From Siphlonurus alternatus (Eukaryota > Arthropoda > Insecta > Ephemeroptera > Siphlonuridae): a stretch of 64,000 bases of DNA. Shown here piece by piece: positions 21,660 to 34,734 of this stretch; the first letter of the stretch is position 1; each line of letters begins with the position of its first letter. The stretch covers positions 31,875,969 through 31,939,968 of the forward strand of contig OX463778.1 of NCBI GenBank assembly GCA_949825025.1. Reading direction: 5' to 3'. The translations under genes were made by a program, and so were the position numbers. A model generated the notes under the pieces. The model was not told the origin of the DNA, did no database searches, and saw only the letters and a program-made list of their open reading frames with translations.

Positions 21660-22332
21660 AGTTCGGATGAGATATTTCATTTTTTGGAATATTTTATTTT
21701 CTATAAATAGTTTAACCTGATGCCTTCTATTGAGAAATGAAAACCAAAAAATTCCATCTCAAATAGCTTCACCACAAAAAAATCCAAAAGTTGCTGTTTC
21801 GGAGGCCTTTAACATGCATTCTTATATATATGGAACAGAAAACCAGCTTTTTACTCCAACTTCGTCTGAACTATGGAATCCAATTAAAAAATATGTACGT
21901 AATCTATGATGAATTCTTTAATGGATTTTCAAATAATTTTTTTTTTTTTACGGAGCCGTTTTTCCGGAAAAAAAAACTTGAAAATCCTTATGGGAATTAA
22001 CCCGCAAAAATTTCAATATTTTTTTTCGGAAAAACGGCTCCGTAAAAAAAAAAAATTATTTGAAAATCCAATAAAGAATTCATAATAGATTACGCACGTA
22101 TTTTTTAATTGGTACCATAGTTAATTCAGACGAAGTTAGAGTAAAAAGCTGTTTTCTGTTCCATAAGGATGCATGATGTTAAAGGCCTCCGAAACACCAA
22201 CTTTGGGAATGTTTTTAGGTGAAGCTATTTGAGATGGAATTTTTTGGTTTTCATTTCTCAATATTATAGAGGGTGAGTTGAACTATTTTTAGAAAATAAA
22301 ATATTTAAAAAAATTAAATCGCTCACCCTACT
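21660..22332. repeat. 673-bp TTAA-flanked foldback, family D copy 2
   Basis: AGTTCGGATGAG and CTCACCCTACT are the inverted ends, between TTAA at 21656-21659 and 22333-22336. Arm blocks AATTCCATCTCAAAT and AAAACGGCTCCGTAA match the copy at 17867-18500. Confidence 0.8.
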
Positions 22333-23155
22333 TTAAAAGAAATTATTATCGGCATCAGGCCTGATGTATTATTATCGTAGGGGTACTTATTTCAAAAAAC
22401 AACAAAGATGTGACTGGACGCAATACTATAATAGACAGCTAGCTAGCAGTTTAATCTATTACATAAAAAGTCTGGAGGATCTTCATGAGCAATTAAACTT
22501 AGAGAGACTATGTTTTTATCTTAGCTCATGCATGCCATGCAGTGTTGTATAAACTTCCAGATTATTAAAAAAAAAAAAAAAAATGAAAGTATACCTGCAT
22601 GTGTTTAAGAAACAATTGTTTGACTACCTAATTAAAAAGAAAATATTACTCCATTAAGCTCATGCAAGGCAAAGAATGTCAATAATTTTATTTGTATAAT
22701 TTTGTATTGTAATAATTGAATATATATTGTCATTTTGTATGTTTGTCTATGTCTATTATTTTTAGAACCACAAGCAGGGATAAAAATTGAGGCCAAAGTG
22801 GGGGTTAAAGTGTTTGTGAATGCTCCCCATTATATATGTTTTAGAATAAAATTATTAACAAACATGGAATAAAAAGGTGAAGAATTATAATAATTAACAA
22901 TATATACAGTATCATATAATTTATTGATGTCATTATAAAATCTTTCCACAAAATCTTTTTATGTGCATATGCCAACAGTCAGCATGCACTATATCTATTC
23001 TTGATCAAAATCTTTTATTTTTTTCCAAATGGCTTTTAATTCTTTTAAAAATTGGCTTGCACGCAGGACTCCCCGGCAAAGTTTAGTGACTCAATATTGT
23101 TAAATTTATCTGCCCAGGCCATATGTATATATACTGCATGAAAAATTCATTTTAA

Positions 23156-23298
23156 GCCGGTATTACACGATACAATTTTTCTAGTTATTGTATACAATTT
23201 CTCCTTACAAGAAAACTTCCACTCCATTTGTTTGTATGGAGATGAAATTTTCTTGCAAGAAAAAAATTGTATGCAAAATTGCATCGTGTAATACCGGC
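23156..23298. repeat. 143-bp TTAA-flanked MITE, GCCGGTATTACACG family
   Basis: GCCGGTATTACACGATACAA pairs with the inverse at the right end. TTAA flanks lie at 23152-23155 and 23299-23302. Two further copies are joined at 51336-51610. Confidence 0.85.
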
Positions 23299-23770
23299 TT
23301 AAAGTGAAGTCCATGAAGACACTTATTAATGTTTAATCATTGTCTACCTTTGCTGGCAACTATATTGTAAAAAAAACATAGCTGCATCTTATATATTATG
23401 CAGTAATGTATATATTATATATAAATTTATATTACATATATTTATTTATAATATATTTGCAAAATTTGCATATTATAGCCGTATAAAATATAAAAGACAA
23501 AGCCAAAAAATGCTTATTTCTTGAGTAAAAAAAATAGATAGTATTTTCTCTTTATTAAAATTCTTATATACTCATTACATAGAGTGCTGTATACCAAAAA
23601 TGTGTCGTACTTGTTGACTGAAGCAACGGGTCCAAAGAAGGAACGTCAATAGAGTTTTGTCGGTGCGACAATGATGTGTTGGGCCTCCTCGCTTGCCTTT
23701 TCTGTGTAGAAAAGCATGATTAGTATTTAGGCAAAATTAAGCATAGACTTACTGTTAGACTTAATTAAAT

Positions 23771-23856
23771 AGTACACTCCATTTGAATAAAAATATCCCA
23801 TCCGGCTATGTTAAAGTATAGCCGGATCAGACATTTTTATCTGAATGGAGTGTACT
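23771..23856. repeat. 86-bp hairpin element
   Basis: AGTACACTCCATTTGAATAA is mirrored by ATCTGAATGGAGTGTACT with one mismatch, around a GCCGGAT-type inner stem. Confidence 0.65.
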
Positions 23857-23872
23857 TTAAGACAGGGACTGG

Positions 23873-24020
23873 ATCCCGTATCCGGATCCGCTCATTATTC
23901 TGTTAAAAAAATAAATGGACCAGATCCGGGTATCCCGATCCCCTTAAAAATATAAATGGACCAAATCCGGATATCCCGATCCCCTAAAAAAAATAAAAGG
24001 ATCTGGACACCCAGATACTT
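23873..24020. repeat. Tandem repeats of an about 47-bp GGATCCGG-rich unit
   Basis: Units containing AAATGGACCAGATCCGGGTA and CCCGATCCCC recur two to three times with drift. No coding signal. Confidence 0.5.
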
Positions 24021-24529
24021 TTATATTTTTTAAAGAGGGTCCAAAAAAGGGTTCAGGTATTTTAATTTTTTGATTTTCACTGTTTGAAGTTTGAATTTTA
24101 TCTTCCCAACTTGCGCAATTTGCGGCTTCTTAAAAAATAAATATTTTCTCTTATTGTCACAACATTGGGTGTTCATATATTATATATTTTCGTATTTCAT
24201 TAATTTCAATTAAAAGTATTAAAACTAAATTTACACTTACGTACAGACCCCATGCTTATTTTTTTTTTCTTTTTATTTTTTTAAATTTGAAATGAAACTT
24301 GTGTTAATTTTTATTCTTTTTATATGCATATTAAAATTAAATGATTAACTGTAAGAAAATTGTTCAAAATGTTTAAACAGTGCAATGAAATTCTTCGAAT
24401 ATTTAATCATATAATTACCAATATTACCAATATATAATATAATTAACGTACAGTATGGCATTTAATTAAGCAATTAACAAACAACAGTTCTTATCATACA
24501 TTATCAGTTACAGTATGCATAATATGTGT

Positions 24530-24870
24530 ATGATACAGAGATACAGTACTGTACATACCCGTGTATCGAGACTGGCGTTTCTGCTTCATTTTGCGGGGAT
24601 TTCCGCTTAGCAGCATTCTTGCAACCAGGTGCACAACAAGTTCTTGTCATTAACGCTTATTTAGCTTCACATTTTCGTATAATATCACATAAAATATGGA
24701 GAAATTAGTAAAAAATTGCAATTTTTTCTCCATCCCAACATGGCGGACAACAATATCAAAACATTAGCGTCACGTGACTATCACGTGACCGTTACCACCC
24801 ACTTCCTCCTCACGACCGAGCTTCACCGAGACAGCGCCATAGCCTATCCATACATACAAGATCCTTGGTT
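24530..24870. promoter_or_regulatory. Promoter-like patch with CACGTG and CATGGCGG motifs
   Basis: Two TCACGTGAC E-boxes (about 24769-24788) and an AACATGGCGGAC YY1-like site (about 24738-24749) lie within 60 bp, in a region less AT-rich than its surroundings. No gene was found on either side, so this is a motif observation only. Confidence 0.3.
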
Positions 24871-25300
24871 GGCACCTGCATCATCACCTAGGTGATTCCT
24901 TCACCATTCCTTCACACCACGCCCCATAATCAACCTACTAGACCTGTGTATTTACACGTACCATTGTTCATCCATCCTATCACCCTACCTTATATAAAGG
25001 CACTAGTTGAACCTATTTAGACCAAATTATATATAATAATAGCGATTATTTAAGTGATTAACTTACTTGGGCCGGGCCAAATGGTTTTATTGTTAACCGA
25101 CGGCCCTTAAAATTCAACTCAGTTCCATTTGATTAACATGTAATTAACCTTCGCAAATTCACAAAAATTCTGAAATTTTTTTGAGAGGCAGATATTAAAT
25201 TTGTGCCTAAAAGTTAATCAAATGTATATATATTATTATAGCTAAAAAAAAAAAAAAAACAGCTGCGACCGATATTATCTCTACCTTTAGCGCCGCGTCG
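24838..25300. repeat. Right arm of a large diverged inverted repeat
   Basis: Carries ATAGCCTATCCATACATAC, GTTAATCAAATG and an A-run followed by CAGCTGCGACCGATA, the reverse complements of blocks at 20970-21380. About 3.5 kb lies between the arms. Confidence 0.45.
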
Positions 25301-25573
25301 CAGAATTCACTGATATAATATATATATATATATATTTAAAACGACATTATAATCTTAATTTTACGTTTTTTAAGCCTAGCTAGCTCACAGCTATAATAGC
25401 TATATACAGCATTGAATGCATGGCATAATATATGCAATATATGCAACAGCAAAGCGGATTCGATAACCTGCGGAATGTACGTACGTATATAACTGTATAC
25501 GTATACGTGTCCGCAGCTGCATGATCAAGATTCGAATGAGAAATATGCGATCAATGAATCTCGATCGTGTATC

Positions 25574-25944
25574 ATACAGTCTTTCAAACGTTAGAATACC
25601 CCTGTCAATCATCTTCGGCGTAGTGATTTGTATTCTTCCGACCCATGATGCCAACAAAATACAAAAAAATAGTTCTTTCACTAGAAAAATAAAGTACCTG
25701 AAAATAAATCAAAGACACTCGATACCTGTTGCATAATAATTGCTAAATTATTGAAACTTCTTTGCAATACTATCTGTCTCGACTTATGTGAAAATCTTCG
25801 TAAAATATGAACATATATTTCTGTCCACTTGCTCTATTGAAAATTTTTTAGTGTTGGCTGCCATTTTTTACAGCTGTTGCAGTTGATTGACAGGTCATCC
25901 ATGAACTATTTTCCATGGGTATTCTAACGTTTGAAAGACTGTAT
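25574..25944. repeat. 371-bp element with 28-bp terminal inverted repeats
   Basis: ATACAGTCTTTCAAACGTTA and TAACGTTTGAAAGACTGTAT are the ends; 28 bp match perfectly (25574-25601 and 25917-25944). ATC flanks both sides (25571-25573, 25945-25947), a possible 3-bp target duplication. The interior is not a palindrome and shows no transposase. Confidence 0.75.
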
Positions 25945-26121
25945 ATCAGAGCGAACTTGATGAGTAGGAAGTTCGCTCATCTGCATATATACAGTATATA
26001 TATAATATATATTAATTATTTTATTCTATTGTAATGTATATTATATAATATATCGACTTTGAATTATATTTATTTTGATCTTATTTTTTTATATTTCTCG
26101 GCCGCTATGCAATTCCCAGTA

Positions 26122-26515
26122 TAATAGACAATAATGGTTGCATTTTTTTATTTCATAATTAGAAAATATACATAAAATTATGCTTTTCTGAAATTTTTTC
26201 AGATTTTTTGGAGTGCGGGAACTAATTTTTAAAAAATATTTAAAATATCTTAATTAGGGTGGTACATCTGATGGGACAACCGTGACGTCATCAATAGCCA
26301 ATCACAACAACCGTGATGTCATCAATAGCCAATCACAGCACGACAAATGACGTCACGGTTGTCCCATCAGATGTACCACCCTAATTCAGAGATTTTAAAT
26401 ATTTTTTTAAAATTAGTTCCCGCACTCCAAAAAGTCTGAAAAAATTCAGAAAAGCATAATTTTAGGTATATTTTCTAATTATGATATAAAAAAATGCAAC
26501 CATTATTGTCTATTA
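26122..26515. repeat. Foldback element, family B, full copy
   Basis: TAATAGACAATAATGG and CCATTATTGTCTATTA are the outer ends. The centre has GGTGGTACATCTGATGGGAC inverted and repeated GTGACGTCATCAATAGCC words, with CCAATCACA twice. It is the best-preserved copy of the family. Confidence 0.85.
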
Positions 26516-26690
26516 AACAATTAAACACGTTTCATAAGATTGACAGTATCATGAAGGTTAAAATAATCGCGCGCGATCGCATTGATGAAAAAAAAAAAAA
26601 AAAAAAAAAAACAGTGGGGGCAGGTGCGGATACGGGGGGGGGGGGGGACAAGATTACTCTTATTACGCTACATAAGGTTTGACGCAAGTT

Positions 26691-26995
26691 CCCTCTACAT
26701 AAGGTTGGACGCTTAGGTTCACATTTTCGTCCAGTTCGCGCAGGACCAATCAGAGAGGACTGTTACTCTCGAGCCTATTTCGTGGCAGTCAGTGATTGGT
26801 CGTGACGTCACAGGCTCGAACAAGAGCTGCGCCAAGATGGCGGAGCGTCAAACCTCCAACAAAAGCTGCGTAGTAAACCCAAGATTACTCTACATAAGGT
26901 TTGAAATAGGCTCGAGAGTAACAGTTCTCTCTGATTGGTCTTGCGCGAACTGGACGAAAATGTGAACCTATAAGCGTCCAACCTTATGTAGAGGG
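26691..26995. repeat. 305-bp foldback with an AAGATGGCGG core
   Basis: CCCTCTACATAAGGTTGGAC is mirrored by GTCCAACCTTATGTAGAGGG (with a small shift inside). Arms include TTCGTCCAGTTCGCGC and GCCTATTTC. The loop holds GTGACGTCAC and CAAGATGGCGGAG. Runs of 14-17 G lie just outside (about 26634-26647 and 27001-27017). Confidence 0.75.
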
Positions 26996-27266
26996 ACCTT
27001 GGGGGGGGGGGGGGGGGCACTGGATTGCAAGCCCCCCCCCCTCCCTCCCCCGGCCCCCTCCCGAAATGTTGGATTTAACATGGGCCATATGGCCATTTCC
27101 ATCACTCTATTTTTTTTTAAATACTGGCCTTACGGAGGCCCCCCCCCCCCCCGATTTTTTTTCTGGATATACGTCTGAGAGAGGGGGTATGCATATTTTT
27201 ATAGACCGGGCCTATTTAATTAAGCTTAGCTTCGACATAGACATGAGGTTTGTTCGTAATTAAATA

Positions 27267-27399
27267 CACAATCAGAAAGAATTGATTATCTGTGATGAAC
27301 CCACCTTCTGTACATGGAATAATATAAGGTTCATATTATATATAATATATATATCATATGACATTGTTTCAACAAATAATTGTTTCTTTCTGATTGTGC
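27267..27399. repeat. Short inverted repeat element
   Basis: CACAATCAGAAAGAA at the left and TTCTTTCTGATTGTG at the right are perfect inverses around an AT-rich middle. Confidence 0.5.
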
Positions 27400-27559
27400 C
27401 ATGTATGTACAAGCAGACCTATATAAATATATAATATATATGTGTGTATATGTGTGTGTATATATATATATATATTTATAATATATAATATATATATTAG
27501 GAACTATCAAATAGCGCTAGCACAAATATTTTTCAGGTAGTCTGACAGACATATTAATA

Positions 27560-27960
27560 TAGTGTTACAGGGGAAGTTTACGCAGTGGACACTTAATTTT
27601 AAGAATATGATATGTTTCACACATCTCTCCGCAGAGCTTGCATTTACAGTTTTCATCATTCACATGAAAAACTGGGTTGGTACATAGAGATCGAATGATG
27701 AAAACCATGCACTGCGATCGAATCTTGAGAAAACATGCTGATCTTAAAATTGACAGTTTTTCCATTCTTGGTTGTTAAAAGCGGGGGTTTTATAAAAATT
27801 AGGGTCAATTTGAGAGACTTTGAAAGCTCTTTCTTTTAGAAAATTATTGTAATTTGCAATTTTAGGAAGATTAAATTTTTGCTGGAGCTCCGAGACAAAA
27901 TAATTTTCCTCTGTACGCTTATTAATCTTACCCATATGGATCATAAAATTTTATTTGACA
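27560..27960 (-). pseudogene. LINE reverse transcriptase C-terminal remnant (frameshifted)
   Basis: Two minus-strand frames (27944-27744 and 27765-27565) overlap by a frameshift and together match, block by block, the plus-strand frame at 30087-30449: a DPNFY motif, an RSxC...F segment, and a Cys-rich end CKCKLCGEMCETYH. Such C-terminal CCHC knuckles follow the reverse transcriptase of many non-LTR elements. The 5' part is missing, as is usual for truncated LINE copies. Confidence 0.65.
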
Positions 27961-28142
27961 TATTACAAGCACTCAAGTGTTAAAGTTTGAGTCATATTGT
28001 ATGTTGTTATTGGATAATTGTTTTTACAGTACGTGTCAAGAAAATATATGAACATGCAACAATTTTACCTCTACTTACCTTGACTCAAAGGCACAGTTGG
28101 GTACCAAGAGTTGAAACTTGGGCTCTATTAACATATAAAGTC

Positions 28143-28258
28143 GCGTTCACATACTTGAAAACTGCTACGGCATGCCGTAGGTCTCCTTCATGGTTTTTAT
28201 TATTGGAGCTACGTGTGCTACGGCCATGAATGCCATAGCGATATCCGAGTATGTGAAT
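28143..28258. repeat. Imperfect hairpin element
   Basis: GCGTTCACATACTTG faces GAGTATGTGAATGC; the inner arms GCTACGGCATG and CATGAATGCCATAGC also pair loosely. About 116 bp. Confidence 0.5.
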
Positions 28259-28558
28259 GCAATGCTGCCTTTAACCAAGTCTTATTATGTCATTAATTAT
28301 GTTATTTATACTATATTGCTTGAAACTTCAACCCTTAGTTATTTACCACATATGACTTGTCCTATATTAGCCATCTTTGCAATCTTTTGCAAAAATCTGG
28401 GGAGCAATTCCACTTCCTGTAAAAGAACTAGGTCCACACATCATTCACAGTGTAGATCGAGTTACACCTTATTTGTTTATTTAATTTTATTTATTAGCTG
28501 CTGCGTAGTCCTCATTTGATTTTTTTTTAGTTCTGAAAAAAAATATATTGCAATTAAA

Positions 28559-28839
28559 GTATATGAGTTGTCACGGATCGAAAGGGTTAATATGCAAGCC
28601 CAACTGGTATTGAATTTTTGAGACTCAGTTACATGAACAATAATTTTTTCATGCCGTTTTTGAACCTGAATTTGGAACGATAACTTTTACTAGATCAAAT
28701 CCAAATCAAATCTTTCCAAATGTAGGTTAAAAAGTGATCAGAAAAAAAAATATTATTGATGCAGCTGAGGCTCAAATTTAAAATTCAATCCCAGTTGGGC
28801 TTAGATATAACCCCTTTTGATCTGCGAGGCCTCATATAT
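28559..28839. repeat. 281-bp diverged foldback
   Basis: TATATGAGTTGTCACGGATC and GATCTGCGAGGCCTCATATA are loosely inverted. The inner CAAGCCCAACTGGTATTGAA and TTCAATCCCAGTTGGGCTT pair well. Confidence 0.65.
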
Positions 28840-29213
28840 AGCTATAGAATTGTGAAGTCCTGTACTTTGAAGTACTGTCTGTGTACAAAAAGTAAAAAAA
28901 AAAACTTATCTTTTTCTTTCTTTATATTATAAAATAATTATCAATCTTATCATGTAAGAAAATGCTTATCAGCTTGAACTGTTTTCTTTTCCTTTTTGGT
29001 GATTCACCCGATTATAAGAGTGCATTTAAAAAATTAACTTTCAGACTATAAAAAATAATTATTCTTATAAATTAATTAATTGAATACAAAATATGATTGA
29101 TGCCGCGCGTGCACGTGTGCAGTATCAAAGAAGATTGACTTGCTTTAAATAAGTTTGAATTTTGTACTGTAATATATTTTATACATATTTTGTGAAACAT
29201 AGAATAAAATGAA

Positions 29214-29304
<91 letters not shown>
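29214..29304. repeat. (TA)n microsatellite upstream of helicase copy 2
   Basis: About 44 TA units, ending some 160 bp before the proposed ATG at 29462. Open frames of alternating Ile-Tyr across it are artefacts. Confidence 0.95.
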
Positions 29305-29308
<4 letters not shown>

Positions 29309-29461
29309 CATAAGTATTTTGTAAATCATAAATTCAAAGAAGAAAAAAATTGTGAGCTGGATGTATAATTGTCAAATTTGTTTGTGTTAACAGGTTTTGA
29401 TTAAGCATATAAATAATATACAGTACATGCTGTTACCAATTTCTTGATCAAACTGTATAGA

Positions 29462-31956
29462 ATGCCGCCGACAATGCTTGAAGTGGGTGGCCAAATGGCA
29501 AAAGCTGTCGGAAAGCAGACAAGGTCACAGAGAGGTAATGATGGATTTTTATAATATTTGATTGATTAATGTTATTTGTTCCACTTAATATATGTGTCAA
29601 TTATGAATTGAGAACTTCTTTAATGCATTTATATATGCAATGTGTAAACATTTTCACCATTGTGAATGTTGCTTAATTGAAAATTGATTGATAATTAATT
29701 GATTTTATATAATATATAGATTATATATATAATCTATATATTATATATATATAGATTATATATATATATGTATATATTATATGGTATACTCGCATTAAAA
29801 TTAGACAAATTATAATGAGATATTAGAATGTGAAAATTTTAGTGGCTTAATCGAAAGAAGGGGTAAAAATATGGTACTGTGAATTTTTTCAGATTTTTCT
29901 GAGACCGAAAACTATTTTTAAAAAATTATTGAAAGTCTATTTTGATGACGTCACGGGCGGCACTAATTTTTACCCCTTTCTTTTGATTAAGCCACTAAAA
30001 TTTTCACATTCTAATATCTCATTGTGGTACTGTGATTGAATTATTTAACAAGTAACTGGAGTAAAAATGCATGACATTATTATAATATGTATATTATTAC
30101 AGAAATCAAAGAAATGTTTAAACTTCCAACGACAGATCAATATTCCAATTTTATAGCTGTCAGGAATCAAAAAGCTCAGGATATTAATCCTGAGTTTTAC
30201 AGCACTGATGCTATGACATGTAAATATTGGTGTCTGCCCCAATTGGATAGATCCAATGTTAGAAATGTTTTAACTCGCCAGGCTGTTCACGGCTTCCACT
30301 ATCTAATTTGTAAATCTTCTGGTTATCATAAAGCTGAACAATCTTGTGTATGTAAATTATGTAATGAATATTGTAGCCAATATCATTTAAATATCTGTAA
30401 ATCTAGAATTAAGTCTATTAGCGATTATGCCAGGGGAGATTTCATATAGTCTATAGATTTTGAATAGCAATGAAGCAATAAGTTTTTTTTTATTCTATCT
30501 ATTTTCTATGTCATATTTTGTCTTATATATATGTGATTATATATATGATATATTATTATTATGATGTAACAGGCTGTTAGTATCATCTGTTATTTTATTT
30601 TATATTGTTTTATTATCATTTTCTATTGTTCTATTATTCTGTAACTATTATATATGTTTTGTATGTATGTTTTATGTGTTCTATTGTAATGTTTTTCTAT
30701 AATGTATGTTTCTAGTGCTGTTAATATGTACACTTTCTGTGTTTAATAAAAGACTAATAATAATAATAATATGTATATAGTACACTATACTTAATTATAT
30801 AAAAAAAAGTTGTCCTGGTTGATTTTGAATGCTTTGTATTTATTTTATTGATTTTAATCAAATTTTAACTCTTTTTCTAATTGACTTAATTGCTGTAGAA
30901 ATAAACTAAATATATTGTCATTTAGCTCAATAAACATTTATTATTATTATTATTAACCAAAATACAAATTAAAGTATATTTTTACTGTTTAATTTAATTA
31001 CTGTGTCATTTTTTTCATGTATTTAATTTTTTTTATTTTTTCATATCATATAATTTATTTGCATAATTATATTTGCATGTAACTCAAATTACCTTTTTCT
31101 TTTTTTCCAAAAATAAACTTATTAGTAAATAATTATTATATCCATTGGTTAGTTGTGCTCAATACACTTTTTAAAATTAAAATAATAAATATTTTTATGC
31201 CAAAAATTTGTTGCAGCAAAAAAACAAGCCGAATTACTTTTGACACACCTAAAGAAATCAGGGTCATTGAAAACTGGGCACATTATCCATTGTGATTTAA
31301 AACAGTTGTATCAAACTGAAATCCTTAAATTTGACTCAACTTTACCTTACTTTTATGTGTTCCAAGCAATTTTGCACAAGAGTCTCTTACTTCCAAAACT
31401 GAGTGAAGAATCTTCACTTGTTAGATTTAATGTGCCAAAAGTTGAAAAATTTCTTCAACGTTGTATGATTTCATCTTTTTCAACACTTTCACTATCTGAA
31501 GGTAACTACATGCAGCTTTATATTAGAGTTTGCATAAAATATAGTAGTATAAAACTATTGTTTTATGTTGATTTTTTTAATGATCTTCAAATTTTGCATT
31601 TTATTATAGTGCTCTAAAAGATGTTATCCACCTTTTTTCTAGGTGTAACTCTTCATATGTTGCTTTTAACTTTTGCATGTCTGACTCCGCACCTTGGAAA
31701 TATATAAGATGAAAAATTGCTTGTGTTTGACAATTTTTACTCTTCATTTGAATCCCCACTGCATGCTGACAAAAATTCTTTAATGACGAGGATCATTAAT
31801 TCACTCTTAAAATTAAGCAAATTAAATCATGCTGTTTATGTTTGATTGCTGGCCTTATAAGATTGCAATTTCATGTTTGTATATTAAAATCACCATTGTA
31901 CACATAATTTAATAATCACCAGCACATGGCTTTTATAGCTTTACCATAAATTGATC

Positions 31957-32049
<93 letters not shown>

Positions 32050-34703
32050 CATATATATATATATATATATAAATTGTGATTTGATGAATGATATATATAT
32101 TTTTTTTTTTAGATAATGGCACACCACATTTGATAAACTTGACCGGAAATGTCTCACCAAGAACTGAACCCATCAGTCAACCAGGGTCTGCTGCTTCTAA
32201 TCAGAAGTTTAAGCTACCACAGCATTCCAATACAAATTGTGTCCCTTATGAGCCGACTGTGGCATCTACTCAGCTTGGAGCCAGAGAGCAAATTTTGAGG
32301 ATGTTCTCAAAATCTCCGTCAACTAACAACTCATCATTTGCTACCTCTAAAGACTCTAATCGTCCTAATAACAATGCATCTGCAGGGATAATACATAGTA
32401 CTATAGTACCATCAAAAAGCACAAGCCCATCTGCAAAGTCTCCTAGCTCACCAAATGGAGCCTCAATTTCAAAGCATTCCCCAAATTCTTCTAGCCCTAA
32501 AAGTTTTCCATCAAATAGCACATTGAAAAACTTGTCAGATGCAGCTGAAAAATTGCCAAATGGAGAAAAAAGCAGCCCTAATTCCTCACTGACGTCTAAC
32601 AAAGGTCGAGATCTCTTTGTGGACCAGCGTTATGCTTTTAAACTCCATGAGCCACAGCGGAAAGTACCACCACCTGTAGAAGATGAGATGGAGTGTGATG
32701 TGTGCAAGGAAACATTTGGGCAGAAAGAACAGATGTTGGAACACAAGGCAACGGATGAACACCTCTTCCGTGACATCTACCAAAACTGCAGGTATCTCTG
32801 GCATTCTGTCACACACTTTAATCTGTAATTCGCCTGTAATTTTTTTAATGGATTTTTAAAGTAGAATTTTGGAGTCGACTGACACAAGTTAAATATATAA
32901 AAGTGTTAGAATAATAAAAAAAATATATATATTCTTTTATTCACATTACTCTATATTTTATAAACAATTTATCAAAATTTCTTTGTTGTCAATTTTTATA
33001 GCTATTGGTTTCAATGACGATTACAATTGAAACTAAATTCTTGTTTTGTCCAGGCATGTGACATCCATGGAGAAGACGAAGCCTCCTCGGGCAGTCTCAG
33101 GTGAAGCCCAGGGCATCGTAATCCAGAGTGCAGAGGGCACTGAAGGGAACGAGACTCTGAAAGTCAACCTCTACTTGACTGAAGATGACCTGGTGAGCTC
33201 AATTTGTGATAATATGATATTCTTGGATCTCATACAGTTAGTCTTCTCAGATTATAAATACCAACGTCTCTGTGTCAATTGTTCTTGATGCCTTCCACTA
33301 AGCTCAAACTGGAAGTTCCAAAAGTGTATTATAGTTCAAAATGTGGCCACTATGTTATTCAAATGGCAATTATATAAGAGCGTCATCGTTCTAATTATTT
33401 GCTAGCTAAGTACTGAGAGGCATGAAATATTGACGTGGCACAAGAGCTGATAAATACAGTATACCGGGTAAAGTATTAGGGTAATTCTTGTAACTTAAAT
33501 TCTACAAAATAAAACTTAATATACAGTTATTAACAAAAGTTGTATTTTGTTTCCTGTCTATTTGCTTGGTCGTTGATCTGGAGGTGAGAAAATTATTAGT
33601 CAAATTAAAATTTTAAGCTGCTATTAAAGAGATTGTAGCGTACTCTGATTTGTTATTGTAGTCCTGCTGGTTTGATGATGTCAATATTTTTTCCTGCTTG
33701 CAGTATTTAGAGCAGACTGTGTCCAAGAACATTCAGCTGACCGTGACCTACAACCCTCCTAACAAGAACACCAAGCCTCTGTACCTGGATCGCATCTTTC
33801 TCATCCTCAGCAGCCCTTCCGTCCTTCTACTCGAGAAGAACGCTCCAAGACAAACTGTCCGTAAAGGTGACTGCATATATGAGTGCACCAAACCTTCTGC
33901 AATATACCTATATCTCTTGATTGAATTCCTATGCATTAAATTTCAACCATTAAAATTACTGATGTTCAACAAAATTAAAATTTACAAAATTGATAAAACA
34001 AATTTGGGGAATTTCTGAATATTTTAATATGTATTTTATTTACTGTAGAATATTTTCTTTTCAGGCAAGCAAATAAAAAGAAACATCAAGATTACAGAAA
34101 AAACAGTGGGAAGTACTGATTACATTATTGTTTTCAAGTTTTTAATTGGAAGTGGAAGTGAAGAGAAATTATTTTTTGTCATGAAAAAAGTTGTAAGTTT
34201 TTAAATTTAATCCGTGTACTTCATTGTACGTTTGGTTTTCATTTTACTTATTTTTTCCAGTGTGTTCGTGTGGACAATGATGCCACCAAAGAGGAAGGTT
34301 TGCCTGTTTTCTCAACCCCTTCTGTGAAAGCCCAGCCTGAACCTTTGATTACCGCTGAGCCTCTGCAGAATTTCATCACCTCCATGCCCAAAGTCGTGGA
34401 GGAGGCAGAGCCACCACCTAAGTGCGTATTGTATAGTCACTAAATAATATTATTAATGTAATATTAACAACTTATATCATTTTACAGGCCTTATAGACAG
34501 TTGACCTTCACTAGAAAATTGGATGACTATGATTTGCCAAGTGTCTATTCAAGATTTTTCAATTTTGGATTTCAGAGTAATGCCAACATTACTCCAGATA
34601 TGATGAGGCAGAAATACGATATTCTGTAAGTGAAATGTGTTATTGGTTCTATTTTTTCCCCCAAAAAAAGTCCATAATTATAATGGAGTATCGACCTCAA
34701 TTT

Positions 34704-34734
<31 letters not shown>

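Larger units (their letters stand above)
14556..29461. other. Intergenic, repeat-filled region between the helicase copies
   Basis: I find no gene with a supportable product here. Recognisable content is listed separately: foldbacks at 15187, 16500, 17339, 17867, 20828, 21660, 23156, 23771, 25574, 26122, 26691, 27267, 28143 and 28559; LINE 3' pieces near 16840, 18600 and 27560; GC-rich patches near 19.6-20.5 kb and 24.5-24.9 kb. The stretches 15480-16490, 18510-19470, 22340-23150 and 24020-24520 are AT-rich and otherwise featureless to me. A right end resembling hAT-type GGGTGACCAGACG termini, in reverse, occurs near 19240-19260 without a partner. Confidence 0.6.

Noticed and set aside
24526..24708. 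Short open frame beside the CACGTG patch
   Set aside because: 60 codons, no homology visible, no splice or poly(A) context.
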